Shown here piece by piece: positions 25,424-33,773 of a DNA stretch of 64,000 nt (positions are counted from its first letter, which is position 1; each line of letters starts with the position of its first letter). This DNA is from Hanstruepera marina. GTDB lineage: Bacteria > Bacteroidota > Bacteroidia > Flavobacteriales > Flavobacteriaceae. The notes beneath the pieces were generated by a model. The model saw only the letters and a list, made by a program, of their open reading frames with translations. It was not told the origin of the DNA and did not search any database. A program made the position numbers and the translations under genes. Location of the stretch: NCBI RefSeq assembly GCF_019880635.1, contig NZ_JAINVX010000006.1, positions 110,545 to 174,544 on the forward strand, written 5' to 3'.

Positions 25424-26656
25424 ATGTTCAGGTTGCTCATCATAGGCTACGTCTGGCCAGAACCCAAGAGTTCTGCGGCTGGGAGTAGGATGATGCAGCT
25501 TATAGAAACGTTTCAATTGCTAGATTATCAAACAACCTTTGCTAGTCCTTGTGAAAAGCGCAAGCAAGCATTTGATTTGGAATCTATAGGAATTTCTCAA
25601 AAGTCAATTGAAGTGAATTCCAGTACTTTTGATGAGTTTGTAACGGAACTGAACCCAGACGTTGTATTGTTTGACCGTTTTATGATGGAAGAACAATTTG
25701 GTTGGCGTGTTTCTGAAAATTGCCCGAGTGCGTTACGAATTCTCGATACCGAAGATTTGCACGGACTCCGAAAAGGCAGACACCAAGCTTTTAAAGACCA
25801 AAAGCTTTTTGAGAGGACCTATTTATTGAACGATACCTTTAAACGAGAATTGGCAAGTATTTACCGAAGTGATTTAAGTTTGATTATTTCAGAATACGAA
25901 ATGGATTTGTTGGTTCATGACTTGCATATTGATAAATCACTGTTGGCTTATCTACCCTTTATGGAAGATAGGCTAGAAGATGAGGTCATAGCACAACTTC
26001 CTAATTTTGAAGCACGGCAGCATTTTATAACCATTGGTAACTTTTTACACGAACCCAATTATCAAGCGGTTTTGTATCTCAAAAAAAATATTTGGCCATT
26101 AATCAGAAAACAATTGCCCAAAGCAGAAATGCATGTATATGGAGCCTATGCTTTACAAAAAGTCCTGCAACTACATAATGAAAGGGAAGGATTTATCATC
26201 AAGGGTTTTGCTGATGATGTTGATCGAGTCATGCAACATGCTAAAGTGTGTTTGGCACCATTACAATTTGGCGCAGGACTAAAAGGCAAGTTGATTGATG
26301 CTATGAAAAATGGTACACCATGTATCATGAGCACCATTGCTGCCGAAGGTATGTTTGGGAATTTAGAATCTAATGGTTTTATAGAAGAAAATCCTACAGA
26401 TTTTGCCAATAAGGCTGTACAACTCTGTACTGATGAAAACCAATGGAAAACCAAACAACAGAATGGCTTTAAGGTTCTAAATACACGATTTAATAAGGAA
26501 ACTAATCAAAAAGAATTTATAGCACGATTACAACAATTGCAAGAGAATTTAGAAAACCATAGGCTTAACAATTCTATTGGGCAGATGTTACAGCATCAAA
26601 CTTTACAAAGCACAAAGTATATGAGTAAATGGATTGAGGAGAAGAATCGCCCCTGA
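25424..26656 (+). CDS. Glycosyltransferase family 4-like protein
   Basis: This 410-residue protein starts LLIIGYVWPEPKSSAAGSRM, a GT-B N-terminal donor-side loop, and has the C-terminal GT4-type donor-binding region LAPLQFGAGLKGKLIDAMKN followed by GTPCIMSTIAAEGM. The usual E-x7-E is modified. It probably transfers a sugar to a surface glycan, but neither substrate can be deduced. It is close behind the haem-binding gene (4 bases), and no other glycan genes are nearby. Confidence 0.82.
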   Translation: MFRLLIIGYVWPEPKSSAAGSRMMQLIETFQLLDYQTTFASPCEKRKQAFDLESIGISQKSIEVNSSTFDEFVTELNPDVVLFDRFMMEEQFGWRVSENCPSALRILDTEDLHGLRKGRHQAFKDQKLFERTYLLNDTFKRELASIYRSDLSLIISEYEMDLLVHDLHIDKSLLAYLPFMEDRLEDEVIAQLPNFEARQHFITIGNFLHEPNYQAVLYLKKNIWPLIRKQLPKAEMHVYGAYALQKVLQLHNEREGFIIKGFADDVDRVMQHAKVCLAPLQFGAGLKGKLIDAMKNGTPCIMSTIAAEGMFGNLESNGFIEENPTDFANKAVQLCTDENQWKTKQQNGFKVLNTRFNKETNQKEFIARLQQLQENLENHRLNNSIGQMLQHQTLQSTKYMSKWIEEKNRP

Positions 26657-26667
26657 AAATTATGAGT

Positions 26668-26677
26668 TTCGTTTACG
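26668..26677 (+). repeat. 10-base inverted repeat, left copy
   Basis: TTCGTTTACG here matches the reverse complement of CGTAAACGAA at 29394-29403. The pair brackets the rsgA/MBL/TetR block. A 10-base match in A/T-rich DNA can arise by chance. Confidence 0.35.
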
Positions 26678-26680
26678 TTT

Positions 26681-26800
26681 TGTGTATGTGCAGCAACCGA
26701 TTTTAAGCGATTACTTTTTCAAATTACATATAGTTTAATTAAATGAAAAAGCGGTTTGAATTAGGACCCAAATCGCTATTGCTCTTACACATTGTTGTGC
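26681..26800. repeat. Imperfect palindrome, attC-like
   Basis: Left-side segments TGTGTA (26681), GCAGCAAC (26689), CGATTT (26698) and CTTTTTCA (26714) find reverse complements in the right half, in mirrored order: TGAAAAAG (26744), AAATCG (26769), TACACA (26786) and GTTGTGC (26794). The result is a hairpin of about 110 nt with unpaired bases and a central A/T spacer. This layout resembles integron attC sites, although the 7-base cores do not match GTTRRRY strictly. No integrase gene is in the window. Confidence 0.35.
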
Positions 26801-26812
26801 TTACTACTTCTT

Positions 26813-27868
26813 TTATTTTTTTGTTTTCTTATAGATTTTTATCATTTTTCCAAAATCCTTGTCCTTTCTCCGTTTTTCGGCTACAGTTGATTCATAATGT
26901 TCTTTCTCTCTTTCCATTTTTATAAAGTTTTCAAAATGCGATATCTCTATTTGTCCATTATCAATAGCTAGTTGAACTGCACAATCTGATTCAGAAGTGT
27001 GTGTGCAATCTGAAAACTTACAATTTTGGGCAAAGTCATATATTTTTTCAAATGTACTTTCAATTCCTTGTACACCGTCCGTAATACCGACTTCTCGCAT
27101 TCCTGGATTGTCAATAAGTATGGCTCCATTTATCATGGGAATTAATTCACGATGTGTTGTAACGTGTTTACCTCTATCAATGCTTTCGCTAATAGTGGCT
27201 GTTTTCATTCGACTTCCTCCAATCAAGTTGTTAATCAAGGATGATTTTCCCACACCTGATGAACCAAGAAGACAATATGTCTTTCCTTTGTAGAGAAGTT
27301 TTTTCAATTTATCAATTCCAACCTTTGTTTCATTACTTACGTGGATAAGAGGAACACTTTCAATTCTGATTTTTATTTTATTCAGCAAATCATTCAAGTT
27401 ATGCGCGTCCGTTAAGTCTGTTTTAGTAATAACAATTATTGGCTCAATTTTAGAACTGTAGCACAGAGTTAAATATCGTTCCAATCGGTTAATGCTAAAA
27501 TCTCTATTAACGGATTGCACAATCAAGCAATAATCAATATTGCTGGCAATTATTTGTAACTCACCAAATTTGTTCACAGCTTGTCTGGATAGAATAGAAA
27601 GTCTAGGTAGAATGCTATGAATAATTGCAAAATTGGGTTCATAATTTATTAGAGAAACCCAATCTCCAACGGCTGGAAAGTCTTTACGACTTTTGGCAGA
27701 AAACCTTAAATTTCCCGTAATCTCTGCTTCAAATTCATCTTTTTCATTCTTTACAATGTACCTTTCCTTGTGTTCGGCTATTACACGACCAATTTCAAAA
27801 CCCTCAAGATTATTATCGAGTCTTAATTTTTGGAAGTAATCATTATATCCTAAATCTTGAAGTGTCAT
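26813..27868 (-). CDS. rsgA: Ribosome small-subunit-dependent GTPase A, divergent type
   Basis: RsgA is a circularly permuted GTPase that checks maturation of the 30S subunit. In this 351-residue protein an OB-fold domain (about 25-85) precedes the GTPase with motif order G4 (VITKTD), G1 (LLGSSGVGKSSL), G3 (IDNPGMRE), and the C-terminal zinc region is CKFSDCTHTSESDC. Bacteroidota normally carry a shorter housekeeping RsgA of about 310-320 residues; this longer form looks like the accessory type. It lies in a block of reverse-strand genes flanked by repeats, and the palindrome at 26681-26800 is directly downstream. Confidence 0.9.
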   Translation of the reverse strand: MTLQDLGYNDYFQKLRLDNNLEGFEIGRVIAEHKERYIVKNEKDEFEAEITGNLRFSAKSRKDFPAVGDWVSLINYEPNFAIIHSILPRLSILSRQAVNKFGELQIIASNIDYCLIVQSVNRDFSINRLERYLTLCYSSKIEPIIVITKTDLTDAHNLNDLLNKIKIRIESVPLIHVSNETKVGIDKLKKLLYKGKTYCLLGSSGVGKSSLINNLIGGSRMKTATISESIDRGKHVTTHRELIPMINGAILIDNPGMREVGITDGVQGIESTFEKIYDFAQNCKFSDCTHTSESDCAVQLAIDNGQIEISHFENFIKMEREKEHYESTVAEKRRKDKDFGKMIKIYKKTKK

Positions 27869-27896
27869 ATTTCTTTGATATTCTTAATTTACTTTC

Positions 27897-28691
27897 CTAG
27901 TTTAATTTAATGACTTTGGTTCTTTTGTTTAACAAAATTTCAAACCGATTCAATTCTTCTATGTTTTTTATTTCATAGTGCATTGGAATAGTAACTTTAG
28001 GTCGAATCTTATTTACAATTTTGGCAGCTTCCTCTCCATTCATAGTTAGATTATCTCCTCCAATTGGAACCAAAGCGACATCAATATCATTTAGGTCTTC
28101 CAATTCAGTGATATAGTCTGTATCTCCTGCATGGTATATTTTTAGACCATTTTTTAATGTGAGAACATAGCCTACATTATCTTGCGATTTAGGGTGTGCT
28201 TTAATCCATAAAAAAACTGATTTTGTATTGTATGCAAAAGTTGTCGCGATGCTTAAACCCTCAAGTTCTAGTTGATGATTAGGCTTTACGACTTGGATTT
28301 TATTTTCGAAATCTAACAGTTTTTTTGAAACGCCCTTTGAACAAATAATCGTTGTTTCATCTTTTAAAAGACTTTTTATATCTTCAAAAGAGAAATGGTC
28401 TGGATGAGCATGTGTTATCAAAATATAGTCTGCATACTCGGCATTCTCAAGTCCTACAGGATCGATGTAAATAACCATATCATCAACTTTAATCTGAAAA
28501 CTTGAAGGGAAAAAGTGAGACTTGTTTACTTTGATTGCTCCCCAAGTTTTTATCTTACTGTTTTTTCCAATTGTTACTTGTTGCAGAATTGGATTTCTCT
28601 TTTCGCTTATTGTTATTTTAACCACAGTGCAGCCTTGATTAATTATTAATGCTATACAAAGCAACAACATGTGTAACTTGTGAAACTCCAT
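27897..28691 (-). CDS. Metallo-beta-lactamase-fold hydrolase, predicted lipoprotein
   Basis: This 264-residue protein has the MBL-fold metal motif HAHPDH in ILITHAHPDHFSFEDIK, then YHAGDTDY and a C-terminal IPMHYE, the pattern of UlaG/UPF0173-like hydrolases. The N-terminus MEFHKLHMLLLCIALIINQG ends at a Cys (INQGC), a possible lipobox, so it may be exported. Substrate is unknown. It lies between rsgA and a TetR regulator on the same strand, 28 and 47 bases from them, consistent with one transcript. Confidence 0.86.
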   Translation of the reverse strand: MEFHKLHMLLLCIALIINQGCTVVKITISEKRNPILQQVTIGKNSKIKTWGAIKVNKSHFFPSSFQIKVDDMVIYIDPVGLENAEYADYILITHAHPDHFSFEDIKSLLKDETTIICSKGVSKKLLDFENKIQVVKPNHQLELEGLSIATTFAYNTKSVFLWIKAHPKSQDNVGYVLTLKNGLKIYHAGDTDYITELEDLNDIDVALVPIGGDNLTMNGEEAAKIVNKIRPKVTIPMHYEIKNIEELNRFEILLNKRTKVIKLN

Positions 28692-28738
28692 GTCTAATCT
28701 GCCTTTCAGACAAAATTAGAGAAGCTGTACGTAAGATT

Positions 28739-29290
28739 TTAGACGTTTCCGTCTAATTGACCTTTAAAGAGAAAAACCATTTGCCGAATATCAGCAAAGT
28801 ATGACTTTAGCCAAGACTCGTTTAGGGTCTCGTCTGTAATTTGAAGATAAAAATTCTCCAAACTAAGATGTAAAACCATTTGTGCTAAAGCACTATTCTC
28901 TGATAAGGAAATTATGTTTTTCCATACAGGGAGTAACCCCTGAACGGAAAATTGCATGATACGATCAAGGTATTCTTTGAATAAAGGGTGGTTTCTATGG
29001 ATTCTAAGTTGACGGTTAAATAATAAGTCAGTTTTATGTTCAATGATAATGGATATTAATTCTTCTTCATTCTTTGCATTTGATTCTTTTGTTGAAATAT
29101 TTTTTGCTCGACTTAAGTGAAACTCCAATAAACTTTCCGTAAAAACTTCTAAATCAGCAAACAAATGATAAAATGAAGATTTATTTTTCCCGACTTCTTT
29201 AGATAATCTTTCTATCTTAAGTCCTTTTGGACCTTCATGAGCAAAACATTTATAGCCTATTTCTAACCATTTTTTTTCTATTTCTCTCAT
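28739..29290 (-). CDS. TetR family transcriptional regulator
   Basis: This 183-residue protein has an N-terminal TetR helix-turn-helix (about residues 15-50: GLKIERLSKEVGKNKSSFYH, then LFADLEVFTESLLEF) and an all-helical ligand domain without recognisable specificity. It is the first gene of the reverse-strand group TetR-MBL hydrolase-rsgA and probably controls the MBL hydrolase gene. No clear palindromic operator was found in the 47-base gap downstream or directly upstream. Confidence 0.86.
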   Translation of the reverse strand: MREIEKKWLEIGYKCFAHEGPKGLKIERLSKEVGKNKSSFYHLFADLEVFTESLLEFHLSRAKNISTKESNAKNEEELISIIIEHKTDLLFNRQLRIHRNHPLFKEYLDRIMQFSVQGLLPVWKNIISLSENSALAQMVLHLSLENFYLQITDETLNESWLKSYFADIRQMVFLFKGQLDGNV

Positions 29291-29393
29291 TTAAAAACAA
29301 AGAAAAATTCTAGATGATTTATATTCATTGAATGAGGTTTTTTGTATTAAGCAAAACGTACTGATATGAATTGTTGGAATTAATTATATCAGG

Positions 29394-29403
29394 CGTAAAC
29401 GAA
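29394..29403 (-). repeat. 10-base inverted repeat, right copy
   Basis: CGTAAACGAA is the reverse complement of TTCGTTTACG at 26668-26677, on the far side of the three-gene block. The rest of the 29291-29521 gap shows only a GGAATTCCTTATGGAATT palindrome (29459-29476) and a TATCTTTC box before the serine hydrolase. Confidence 0.35.
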
Positions 29404-29521
29404 GTTAGTAGTTTAAATTGATAAAGTCAAATGATATGCAGTACTGTTTTTAACAATAGGAATTCCTTATGGAATTAGCTATCTTTCAAATCGTTAATTA
29501 TTAATCAACCAACTATTCTTT

Positions 29522-31087
29522 ATGAAATCCACAAAAAGAAAAGCAACGATATTTCTATTTCTTATTACATGTTGCATTAGCCAGTTTCAAGCACAAGTTA
29601 CCTCACAACAAATAGATTCTATTGTTAATTATGCTATGACCAAGTTTAATGTGGCTGGTTGTGCGGTTGCAGTTGTAAAGGATGGTGACATTCTGCATGA
29701 AAAAGGTTATGGTGTAAAATCCATTGAAACCAAAGCACCAGTTAACGAACATACCAACTTTGCCATTGCGTCCAACAGCAAGGCTTTTACCACAGCGGCT
29801 TTGGCTATTTTGGTTGAAGAAGGTAAAATAAACTGGAGCGACAAGGTTAAAGACCATATTCCAGAATTCACCATGTATAATGATTATGTTGAGGAAAATT
29901 TTAATATTGTGGATTTGGTCACACACCGCAGCGGATTGGGATTAGGCGCAGGTGACCTCATGTTTTTTCCACAAGGCAGCGATTTTACCATGGACGATTT
30001 GTTGTCAAGTTTTCAGCACTTGAAACAAGAGTCAGCTTTTAGAACCAAATGGGATTATGACAACCTGTTGTATTTAGTAGCTGGTGAGCTTATTGCCCGA
30101 AAAAGTGGTATGACTTGGGAAGCTTTTGTGGAAAGCCGAATTTTTAAGCCATTGGGTATGGACAATACCTATGGAGCGTTGGCAAACATTAAAGACACCA
30201 GTAATCTATCGGCTTCACATTCCACAGAACAAGGTGATATTAGAATTATTCCAACCTTTGAAGAAATGATAAATGGAGCAGCAGGTGGTATTTTCTCTAA
30301 TGTGAATGATTTATCCCAATGGATGTTACTACAATTAAACAAAGGTAAATATGGTGATAAATTAAGCAGCCAATTATTCAATCAAGCCAATCATAACAAT
30401 ATGTGGAAAATCCATTCGGTCATGGATGTTAATCGTAATCCACGTTACAATTCACACTTTTCGGGTTATGGTTTGGGTTGGTTTTTGTCTGATGTTAAAG
30501 GCAATATGAAGGTAGAACACACAGGAGGTTTGCCAGGTATGTTATCGCAAACCATTTTAATTCCTGATATGAATTTGGGAATCGTTATTTTAACCAATAC
30601 CAGTAATGATGGTGGTGCTATGTTTTCTGCCATATCCAATACCGTTTTGGACATGTATTTTGAGTTGGATGACTTTAAGTGGATTGACAAGTATGCAGCC
30701 TATATGAAATCGTTTAAAAGCGGTGACGATGCTGCAACAAATAAGGTTTGGGAAGCTGTAGCCAATATGGATCAAGATGCCGTTGATAAAAGCAAATACA
30801 TAGGCGTGTACCAAGATGTTTGGTTTGGTAAAATTGAAGTGTTCGAGAAAGATAATCAGTTATGGATTAAGTGTCATCGGTCTCCATTATTAAATGGTCC
30901 ATTGAAACAATACAAGGAAGAAACCTTTGCCATTAAATGGGAATATCAAGATATGAATGCCGATGCCTTTGCCATGTTCACAATAGATGAAAATGGAAAA
31001 GCCAATGGTTTTACTATGAAAGGTATTTCACCTAACATCGATTTTAGTTTCGATTTTCAGGATTTGGACCTTAAACGTATTGACTAA
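29522..31087 (+). CDS. Beta-lactamase-fold serine hydrolase (class C/ DD-peptidase type)
   Basis: This 521-residue exported enzyme has a signal peptide (to about residue 25, FQAQ) and the serine beta-lactamase domain: SxxK as S84-N-S-K87 in AIASNSKAFT, YxN as Y-D-N in KWDYDNLLYL, and HTGGLPGM as the third motif. The last 120 residues (YIGVYQDVWFGKIEVFEKDN) form a DUF3471-type C-terminal domain. Such proteins are usually peptidases or esterases rather than resistance enzymes. It overlaps the next gene by one base. Confidence 0.92.
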   Translation: MKSTKRKATIFLFLITCCISQFQAQVTSQQIDSIVNYAMTKFNVAGCAVAVVKDGDILHEKGYGVKSIETKAPVNEHTNFAIASNSKAFTTAALAILVEEGKINWSDKVKDHIPEFTMYNDYVEENFNIVDLVTHRSGLGLGAGDLMFFPQGSDFTMDDLLSSFQHLKQESAFRTKWDYDNLLYLVAGELIARKSGMTWEAFVESRIFKPLGMDNTYGALANIKDTSNLSASHSTEQGDIRIIPTFEEMINGAAGGIFSNVNDLSQWMLLQLNKGKYGDKLSSQLFNQANHNNMWKIHSVMDVNRNPRYNSHFSGYGLGWFLSDVKGNMKVEHTGGLPGMLSQTILIPDMNLGIVILTNTSNDGGAMFSAISNTVLDMYFELDDFKWIDKYAAYMKSFKSGDDAATNKVWEAVANMDQDAVDKSKYIGVYQDVWFGKIEVFEKDNQLWIKCHRSPLLNGPLKQYKEETFAIKWEYQDMNADAFAMFTIDENGKANGFTMKGISPNIDFSFDFQDLDLKRID

Positions 31088-31809
31088 TGGTTTCAGCATT
31101 ACGAAAAATCAGAAAAAAATTGCTGGAGCAGAATAGAGCACAGCGCTATTTCTTCTATGCCATTGGGGAAATTGTTCTAGTGGTAATAGGTATTCTTATA
31201 GCCTTACAGATTAATACATGGAATAAAGAGAAACAAAATAGGGTTCATGAAAAAACCATTTTGAAGAATCTAAAAGAAGATTTAGAAATTCAAAAAGAAC
31301 TTTTGCAAGAGCAAATAGACTATGAGCTAGTAGTTATAGCACAAATAGATTCAGCAAAAACATTTGTTCCTGATGAAGGTGATAAATCTATTTTAAAAAG
31401 GATTTTTTCTGATTTAGCAGGAAGGCATACCTTTAAAGCTAATCGAGCCACTTTTAATAATATGATTTCCAGCGGCAGTATTAACCTTATTATAAATGAA
31501 GATTTACAAAATAACATTATACGTTATTTTCAGCGTTTAGATTATGTAGAGTCTGTTGTCAATAATAATAATTTGTATATGATGGATGCGAATTTTGGCT
31601 TATTTGTGGCGAATAATGGTCTTGGCCTTGAAGTGGATGACAATAATAAAGTTTTAGCTAAAACAAAATTTAATGACAAACATAAAGCAACTGTTTTCGC
31701 TCAATTAGAATACAGATTCAATAGTTCTGAAAGTATTAAAAATTTAAGTGAAATGTTACTAGAATTAACAAACGGTTTAATCCAGAATATTGAACAGTAT
31801 TTAAATTAG
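31087..31809 (+). CDS. DUF6090 family membrane protein
   Basis: This 240-residue protein begins with the amphipathic, basic segment typical of DUF6090 (RKIRKKLLEQNRAQRYFFYA), followed by one membrane helix (IGEIVLVVIGILIALQINTW) and a soluble helical region. Function unknown. It is translationally coupled to the serine hydrolase (TAATG overlap), so the two may form a functional pair. Its 3' end overlaps the convergent sirtuin gene by 9 bases. Confidence 0.88.
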   Translation: MVSALRKIRKKLLEQNRAQRYFFYAIGEIVLVVIGILIALQINTWNKEKQNRVHEKTILKNLKEDLEIQKELLQEQIDYELVVIAQIDSAKTFVPDEGDKSILKRIFSDLAGRHTFKANRATFNNMISSGSINLIINEDLQNNIIRYFQRLDYVESVVNNNNLYMMDANFGLFVANNGLGLEVDDNNKVLAKTKFNDKHKATVFAQLEYRFNSSESIKNLSEMLLELTNGLIQNIEQYLN

Positions 31810-32481
31810 TTTTATTTGTTCAATAGCATAACCAACACCAACAGTTGCGGGTTGAGCAATTACGGTTAGATTTTTCGTGCTTCCTATGGCCGGTTTTGGG
31901 TCTATAAAATAGGTTGGTGTGCCATTGGGTACATAATACATTAAACTAGCAGCAGGATACACTTGCATACTAGTGCCAATTATCATTAAGATATCTGCTG
32001 TTGCACATACTTCAATGGCTTTTTCAATCATAGGAACGGCTTCGCCAAACCAAACTATATTCGGTCGCATTTGGTAACCTTTTTGACAGACATCACCCAA
32101 AACCAAATCGGTTTTCCAATTGGCAATATCTGTTTCATTGTAAGTGCTTCTAGCTTTTAATAGTTCACCATGTAAGTGTAAAACGTTAGAACTTCCTGCG
32201 CGTTCGTGTAAATCATCTACATTTTGGGTAACAATAGATACACTATACTCGTTTTCAAGTTTGGCTAAATCATAATGGGCAGCATTTGGTTCAACTTCCA
32301 GTAATTGCCTGCGTCTTTGGTTGTAAAACTCTAAAACCAATTCCGGATTTTTGGCAAAACCTTCTGGTGAAGCCACTTCCATAACATCGTGACCTTCCCA
32401 AAGTCCGTTGGCATCTCTAAAAGTTTTTAATCCACTTTCGGCACTCATGCCTGCTCCAGTAAGTACTACAATATGCTTCAT
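31801..32481 (-). CDS. Sirtuin NAD-dependent protein deacylase, zinc-less
   Basis: This 226-residue SIR2-family enzyme removes acyl groups from lysines using NAD. Conserved parts are VVLTGAGMSAESGLKTFRD, TQNVDDLHERAG, the catalytic His in VLHLHGEL, and PNIVWFGEAVP. YNQRRR contains the Y-x-x-R pattern of the desuccinylase (class III) group. The small domain has a single cysteine (GDVCQKGYQMRP), so the four-Cys zinc site of E. coli CobB is absent. It stands alone and converges on the DUF6090 gene. Confidence 0.93.
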   Translation of the reverse strand: MKHIVVLTGAGMSAESGLKTFRDANGLWEGHDVMEVASPEGFAKNPELVLEFYNQRRRQLLEVEPNAAHYDLAKLENEYSVSIVTQNVDDLHERAGSSNVLHLHGELLKARSTYNETDIANWKTDLVLGDVCQKGYQMRPNIVWFGEAVPMIEKAIEVCATADILMIIGTSMQVYPAASLMYYVPNGTPTYFIDPKPAIGSTKNLTVIAQPATVGVGYAIEQIKLI

Positions 32482-32524
32482 AGCTTAAAATTATAAAAAT
32501 TACGAGATAATAATTAATAACTTA

Positions 32525-32554
32525 TTTGGTTTTATAGTATAAATTGTAAATTTA
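32525..32554 (+). promoter_or_regulatory. Probable promoter of the CHRD lipoprotein gene
   Basis: TTTG at 32525-32528 and TAAATTTA at 32547-32554 are 18 bases apart; the second differs from TAnnTTTG only at the last base. The start codon lies 20 bases downstream. Confidence 0.4.
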
Positions 32555-32573
32555 GAGTGTTATTAAATAATTT

Positions 32574-33773
32574 ATGAAGAAATCTATATTACTACTGTTT
32601 TCTGTTGCCACAATTCTATTTACCAATTGTGCGAGTGATGAAAATTCAATTCCTATCGATTCAAGATTAACGTACATTGAGTATGATTTAAGTGCTGTGG
32701 AAAACCCAATTGTTACGGGTTATGTACGCTTTGTTAAAAATGAAGACCTATCCATTACTGCACAAGTTATATTATCCGGATTAGATACTAATAATGGTAA
32801 TCATCCTGCCCATATTCATTATGAAACGGCAGTTGAAGGAGGTTCTGTCGCCATTACATTAGACCCAGTTAATAGTAATACAGGAAGAAGTACCACAATA
32901 TTTACAGCCTTAGATGATGGTACACCTATAACTTATGAAGAGCTTATAATCTTTAATGGTCATCTAAATGTGCATGTAAGCTCCAATAATTTAGATTCGC
33001 TTTTAGCTCAAGGCGATATAGGAGAAAATGATTTAACCGGAAACACAAAAACATATGCTTTAAGCGATGTAGAAATGTCTGGAATAAGTGGTACGGCAAA
33101 ATTTTCAGAACGTGAAAATGGAGAGGCACTAGCGGTTATTGAGTTAACCAATACGGCTAATGGGACTATGCTACCGGTTCATATTCACAATAATACAGCT
33201 CTTGAAGGCGGAGCAGTGGTTTTTACATTTAATAATTTAAATGGCGATACAGGTATTAGTAAAACAAATGTCTCACAATTGGACGATGGTACCGAGTTTG
33301 GCTTTACAGATATTGCCGAATATGATGGCCATATAAATGTGCATTTGGATCCTGCAAATTTGCAAACCATAGTATCGAATGGTGATATTGGTGAAAACGA
33401 ATTAACGGGAGCTGCACTAGCATACCCATTAAATGAGGTTGATGTACCCGGAATTCAAGGTACTGCAACATTTTATCAAAGAAACAATGGAACGGCATTA
33501 GCTGTTATCACACTAGAGAATGCAGTGTCTGGGTCTTCTTACCCAAGCCATATACATGCTAATGATTTTGCAACAACAGGACCAATTATTTTTACATTTA
33601 ATAATGTAGAAGGTGATACGGGAGTTAGCGAAACAAATGTTGAATTGCTTGATGATGGCACACCATTTGGCTATGATGAAGTAGAAACTGTAAATGGATA
33701 TATAAATGTGCATTTAAGTGATACGCAATTGGATGTTTTGGTTGCTCAAGGTAACATAGGTTCAAATAATTAG
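32574..33773 (+). CDS. Lipoprotein with three CHRD (chordin-like) domains
   Basis: This 399-residue protein has a lipoprotein signal (FSVATILFTNC, Cys at about 19) and three tandem CHRD domains of about 120 residues. Each repeat has an H-x-H block (HPAHIHYET, LPVHIHNNT, YPSHIHAND), then the pattern TFNN-x-GDTG-S, then a second block (GHLNVHVS, GHINVHLD, GYINVHLS) and a closing L-x-x-GDIGEN/GNIGSN. CHRD function in bacteria is unknown; the conserved histidines suggest metal binding (inference). Its stop is immediately followed by the trmH start. Confidence 0.9.
   Translation: MKKSILLLFSVATILFTNCASDENSIPIDSRLTYIEYDLSAVENPIVTGYVRFVKNEDLSITAQVILSGLDTNNGNHPAHIHYETAVEGGSVAITLDPVNSNTGRSTTIFTALDDGTPITYEELIIFNGHLNVHVSSNNLDSLLAQGDIGENDLTGNTKTYALSDVEMSGISGTAKFSERENGEALAVIELTNTANGTMLPVHIHNNTALEGGAVVFTFNNLNGDTGISKTNVSQLDDGTEFGFTDIAEYDGHINVHLDPANLQTIVSNGDIGENELTGAALAYPLNEVDVPGIQGTATFYQRNNGTALAVITLENAVSGSSYPSHIHANDFATTGPIIFTFNNVEGDTGVSETNVELLDDGTPFGYDEVETVNGYINVHLSDTQLDVLVAQGNIGSNN

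Noticed and set aside
26743..26925. A 60-codon frame starting MKKRFELGPKSLLLL
   Set aside because: It spans one arm of the palindrome and then runs antisense to the rsgA 3' end; no family similarity.
29459..29476. GGAATTCCTTATGGAATT as a fourth SatD-type operator
   Set aside because: The half-sites are 4 bases apart rather than 8 and the site is far from the SatD gene.
29522..31087. Antibiotic-resistance beta-lactamase
   Set aside because: The fold motifs fit, but the C-terminal DUF3471-type domain and the DUF6090 partner point to a peptidase/esterase-type housekeeping hydrolase.
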